This document shows, piece after piece, positions 59,441-64,000 of a DNA stretch of 64,000 nt. Below the pieces are notes generated by a model. It saw nothing but the letters and a program-made list of their open reading frames with translations, did no database searches and had not been told where the DNA came from. The position numbers and the translations under genes were made by a program. This DNA is from Beroe forskalii. Taxonomy: Eukaryota; Ctenophora; Nuda; Beroida; Beroidae. The first letter of the stretch is position 1; each line of letters begins with the position of its first letter. The DNA lies in contig WFMF01000351.1 of the NCBI GenBank assembly GCA_011033025.1, forward strand, positions 1 to 64,000, in the 5' to 3' direction.

Positions 59441-62400
59441 AATAATAAATCTATGTAACATTTGGAATTTTAAAAAACGTTTTTTTGCGTTTTGGTGTTT
59501 TAAACGTCAACTACCCTTGTAGACAAGTTCTTTATAACTTCATCCACTTTTTGCTGTGGTCGTAGTTGATACTCTTTTTAAGTTTTTAACGCTATATGAG
59601 TTAATGCTAAGGAGTAGTACGTGCTTTTCAAATAAAATCTTCCTGTCCTCGCCATAGCAGCTGTCAAACCCTCACTTGTCTAAGCCCGCACATTCTACAC
59701 CCAGCATTTAGCCCCCACCTTCTGCAGGCTTCGTGCCGGGTCGGTTGCGGGCAAATGCCAGCCATCCAGTGTTTTGGTTACCTAACAACCAACCCGTTGC
59801 TAAGCAGTGGTAAAGCAGCAGCAAGCCTCCAGTTACTAATATACAAAACTAGAGACATCACGTGACTACTGGAACTGCAGCTGAATATAACAAGTTGAGG
59901 TCACGTGACCTGTCACGTGGCGCCCACGTGCAAGTCAGGTGAGCCGCGCGGAGCTGACAACAGCTATCAACATCTCCAAACTTATATATTACATGTAGCA
60001 CGTTTAATATTATATTATATTTGAGGAATTTTTCGGAAAACCGGCCGCGGACCAATCTGTTATAGGGAGTAGTAGCTCTCAGAGTCGGATAACGTTAGAA
60101 TGTTATATCGACTGTATCGATATAATATATATTTACATTTAAAACACGGCGTTTTACAGCTTGACATTTGTTATATATTTATGAGTTTACATGTGCGAGC
60201 CTTAGCGTAAAGACATGCTCCTAAGACGTGTAAATAAGGGAAGGACAGGGTCGTGATATTCCTCTCAGTGGCCGGTACGCCACTCTAGTGTAAGGATCGT
60301 ATCAACATACCAACTTTCCAAGTTCTTGTTATAGCCTTCAGAGGGATCATTACTTCGACACTTTCTCCCGCACGACCATATTCTTTGTGATTTACTTAAA
60401 CTTTTAAATCCACAAAAACTTTTAAAAACAAACCTTTTGGCCTCTCAGATTGCTAATTGTTACTAGCCAGGTCTGACGGCTGTCGCTCGATCTTGCAACT
60501 GAGTTTTTGAGTTTGGATAAACTGAGGATATTGAAATAAATTTCTAACAATCTAGCACTGCGATAGAAACAAATGATCAATGAAAGTTCTCAAATAAGTC
60601 TTGATAAGTCCAATTACCATGCCATTAACACTTTTTCAAGCTGGTGGCCCCTCCCCTTATTTTTTCTAGGGGTGGAGTATCTGAATACTTAAGGGGCCTA
60701 AATTTTTAAAAGTGAATTTTAATTTTTCAGAACTCTTATTTTGCATACAAATACAACTAAAATCATGTTTTTCCTTTGTTTTGATTTTGAACCGGTGATT
60801 TTCAAGGAAATTTATGCTTAATCGAACTTATTTTAACAATTTATTTTGATGTTAAAAGTTTTGAAAAATCCCGAGGGGGGGCATGACTCGCATTAGTCTC
60901 AGTGGCTATAGCTGGTGGTGGTAGCAGTTTCAACAGATTCCGACTGAGCATTTGCATTTGTCAGTCTTTGTCAGCGCCTATATAATGCCTAAGCAACATC
61001 TTATACAGAAACCGTCAACTCGTTGACACCCGGGTTCTAATCACTTCACAGACCAGGTTTTCTTGAGTGGTGACGTATGAGTCTCGAAAAGGAGAAACTA
61101 TATATGCACGCCTGACTCCGGTGTGGGCTCCAATCACGTGAGGTTTGACAGGAATCATTTTCTTGGCTTAAAACGGTGAGTCGATGATTTTCCGTTGCGG
61201 TCTTTTCAAGCGTCTCGCAAAAACCTATCGTCATGGTTAACACGCGCACAGCTTAGATTGGTTCTTGGTTGGGTTATAAAATATTGGAGGTTGACCGATT
61301 TGAGTTTTAATTCGATGTGACTTTGTTGAGCAGCCTTCGATAGAACGCGAACCTCAATCAATCAACACATTTGAGCATTTTTGATCACTTCAAAGTTCAA
61401 AATGAAACGCACAAAATGCTTCGCTGTACTAAGTCTTACCTTGTACCTACCTACATGGAATTCGAACTTAAAAATCTAAGTTTTCGATCGAAGGAATTTC
61501 ATTTCAGTGTCTAAACCTGCGTTTTCTAACTTTTTGAATTTATGAAAGTCAAATAAGCATCCTTTTTCTACTTCTGAAGTTGAACTTGCAAATTTAAATC
61601 TCTTTAATTTCTAACTGCACTATGTCGCACTCGCACAGTAAATGATTCAGCGTACGAAACAAGAGTATCTTCACCAAAGCACTATCCCTCCCTAATCATT
61701 ATCCCAACACCCCGTCGCCTCAACTCTAGTCTCAAACTCTAGACACTAGAACCCAAACCATTTCGCGGAAGTGAAATATTACGAGATGAAGTCAGAATGG
61801 TCGAGAGATTTTGTTAAGTCTGATTTCTCCAAAGTCCAATAATTCGTCATTTCAACCATGATAAGCTGGTGATGATAAATTCATCTACTCTCGACCATCT
61901 AGTAAAGTCTCCCCCTTGGTTGCAGTATTTAGTCCAAGTCTAGCTTTGATCTATTGGATAACATCACTGACATGGATTGATCAGATTACAGATTACAGCA
62001 CGTCTTCTGTGCTGTGGTTTTTTGATAAAACTATAAAAATAAGAAACAAAAACAAACCTTTTATCATAATGTATTTGTGCTCTATTGCACCGACGCTTAA
62101 CATTTTCTGATAGTTAAGGTAATGGATATTTAAGACCATGATTTAATTGAAAATTTATAACGGAATCCTACTTTTAATTTCTTATCGATTTAAACACGTC
62201 ATAGGCAAGACTTGAAATGGTTAATTGATGATGTCAGAACGCCTATTTATTGTGGCTGGAGTTTCGGATTTACAGCATTAGTACAATGGACTTCCTATTA
62301 TTATTGTATCCCAACATTCGATCACATTTTACTGTGCTTGAAAATGATCTGCCGCTCCAATTCTGCGTCTTGTGCATTTTATGATTTTATCGATGTTTTG

Positions 62401-62870
62401 TTGTGAATTGCGAACAACAAGCCAAATCTCAAGCTATCTAATTATATGAAGTCAAGATTTTTACATTTGTCGAGGCTAGAAATATATGCAATATTATGTT
62501 GTTCTTATTTCAATGTTTGCAATTTCATATATACCGGCAAAAAATTGAAAAAAGCAACATTAGAAATACTGAAAGAAAAATGAGTTGGTATGACTCGGAA
62601 CTATGGACCATTGCATTTCCGTCACGCATTGCCAAGCGTAACCGAGTTAGAAAGTAAAGAGAAACGCAAAATACATTTATACATTTACACCGTACATGTA
62701 CACTACATAGTCAGGGATGAAATAGAATCCCGTGCATAAAGTGTGTTAATAAGGACTTAGGACCGGTTTCTGGTACTTTGGACTATGCTGAATCGATCTA
62801 GCTATGCCGTCAATTTTTATTTCGATGACGTCACCTATTTTTGGCCACGCCCATTTTTGACATATCAGGA
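59441..62870. other. No gene recognised
   Basis: AT-rich sequence with no splice-consistent exon. Several CACGTG/TCACGTG motifs cluster at about 59860-59935 (TCACGTGACC, GTCACGTGGC, CCCACGTGC), but no gene start is visible nearby. Confidence 0.5.
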
Positions 62871-62899
62871 GCTTAAATGGACATCTGTTGAGACTAATT

Positions 62900-63345
62900 T
62901 CGACGTAATATGGCATGTGGGGTATCGAAATAGTGGTTTTTCGGGACGAGAAACACGATGCAACCATAAGGTTTGCCCAATACTGAACCCCTAATGAGTT
63001 ACAGTGACCACGCCCACTTTTTGGCCATGCGCGTGGGGGTAAAATATAGAAATTTCAATTTCGTTCATTACATAACATGTAGGGTATCGAAATAGTAGTT
63101 TTTCGGGACGAGAAACACGATGCAACCATAAGCTTTGCCCAATACTGAACCCCTAATGAGTTACAGTGACCACGCCCACTTTTTGGCCATGTGCGTGGGG
63201 GTAAAATATAGAAATTTCAATTTCATTCATTACATAACATTTAGGGTAACAAAATAGTGTTTTTTTGGGACGAGAAACACGATGCAACCATCAGGTTTAC
63301 CCTATGATGGACCTATGGTAAGTAACGATGGCCAAGCCCACTTTT
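62900..63345. repeat. 162 bp tandem satellite, about three copies
   Basis: The unit begins GGTATCGAAATAGT at 62921, repeats at 63083 and again, diverged, at 63245. It includes CGGGACGAGAAACACGATGC and GACCACGCCCACTTTTTGGC. Copies 1 and 2 are almost identical; the third decays towards its end. Confidence 0.9.
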
Positions 63346-64000
63346 TGACACCTTATTTCAAGGTCATATTTACAGTTTCTAATCAGAATTTACAGTTTCT
63401 AATCAAAAATACTGGGCCAATTCATCTTGAGCCACTTGACCTGTCCATGCCGAGATTATTATTATCATTATTATTATTTGAGACGGTAGGCTAACCTCCT
63501 TAGTGCCCCAAACCCCACTCTGGAGATTTAGAAGTCTCCGTCGTCGACGTTCTCCCCAATCAATTCAACCCCAGACTTCCCGAGTGGTAATAGGAAAACA
63601 CTTGGATAGGAGGGAAAATCTCTGGTATCTTTTTACTTCTTGTGACAGCAAGTATAGAATATAGAGTACTAGAATATCAAACTGAAAAATATTTATCGAA
63701 AACGCTATTGGAAACTTTTAACTCTTGGACAAAACATCTAACCTAGAAGCCAAAATAAAAAACGCGGCGTCAAAATATTTCGTTCGGACAAAACTTTCAC
63801 TTTCTTTTTTATAGACAAAACAACTCGAGAGAAATACGTGGCCTAAAATTTGGGTAAGATTTTTGGACGCGCGCGCAAGCCCAATTATCCTAAAATATAT
63901 GGCTGAACCTATATCTAACTCTACACCACGGATTTGGAGGACATATTATATATGCACGACCATACCCTTCAAAAAACCTGGGTCGGCATGCTTCCATTCA
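63346..64000. other. No gene recognised at the window end
   Basis: Low-complexity ATT repeat near 63457-63475 and otherwise unremarkable sequence running off the window. Confidence 0.5.

Overview
This is a 64 kb window of animal nuclear DNA, AT-rich, with long non-coding stretches and multi-exon genes using ordinary GT-AG introns. A Hes-type bHLH-Orange-WRPW repressor, SRCR and WSC receptor-like proteins and short exons with consistent splice phases point to an invertebrate metazoan, probably marine. I cannot resolve the phylum from sequence alone. All gene models below were built by eye from reading frames, splice signals and phase matching.

Layout: 1-8.1 kb holds no recognisable gene (CCAAT clusters, a pyrimidine tract with AP-1-like repeats). 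8.1-15.8 kb is a ~3.0 kb tandem duplication; its second copy is split by a ~1.67 kb insert that opens with a multi-arm palindrome. 16.0-23.7 kb is a complete four-exon Hes gene (300 aa), with a G-rich repeat and a 74 bp cruciform in intron 1, seven CSL/Su(H)-type sites across the locus and an E-box repeat just after the stop. 26.3-27.8 kb (minus) encodes a 438 aa SRCR-type single-pass receptor. 28.4 kb carries a lone exon resembling the C-terminal region of ARFGEF/BIG proteins. 31.8-35.4 kb (plus) encodes a 1064 aa polytopic membrane protein with a mucin-like ectodomain. 36.2-46.0 kb (minus) is a 12-exon gene for a 596 aa Glu/Lys/Pro/Ala-rich protein with a 15 bp coding repeat. 48.3-54.8 kb (plus) is a cluster of three secreted WSC-domain genes, the middle one frameshifted. 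54.8-64 kb has no recognisable gene but contains multi-arm palindromes and a 162 bp satellite.

The most unusual material is the DNA between and inside the genes. There are at least two insertions folding as a basal stem carrying three hairpin arms, several long palindromic elements, a two-copy MITE-like family inside introns, and a ~45 bp dispersed element bounded by CRE palindromes (TGACGTCA) that recurs throughout. The WSC cluster, the SRCR receptor and the mucin-like membrane protein suggest a cell-surface or extracellular accessory locus next to a Notch-type transcription factor; that functional link is inference.
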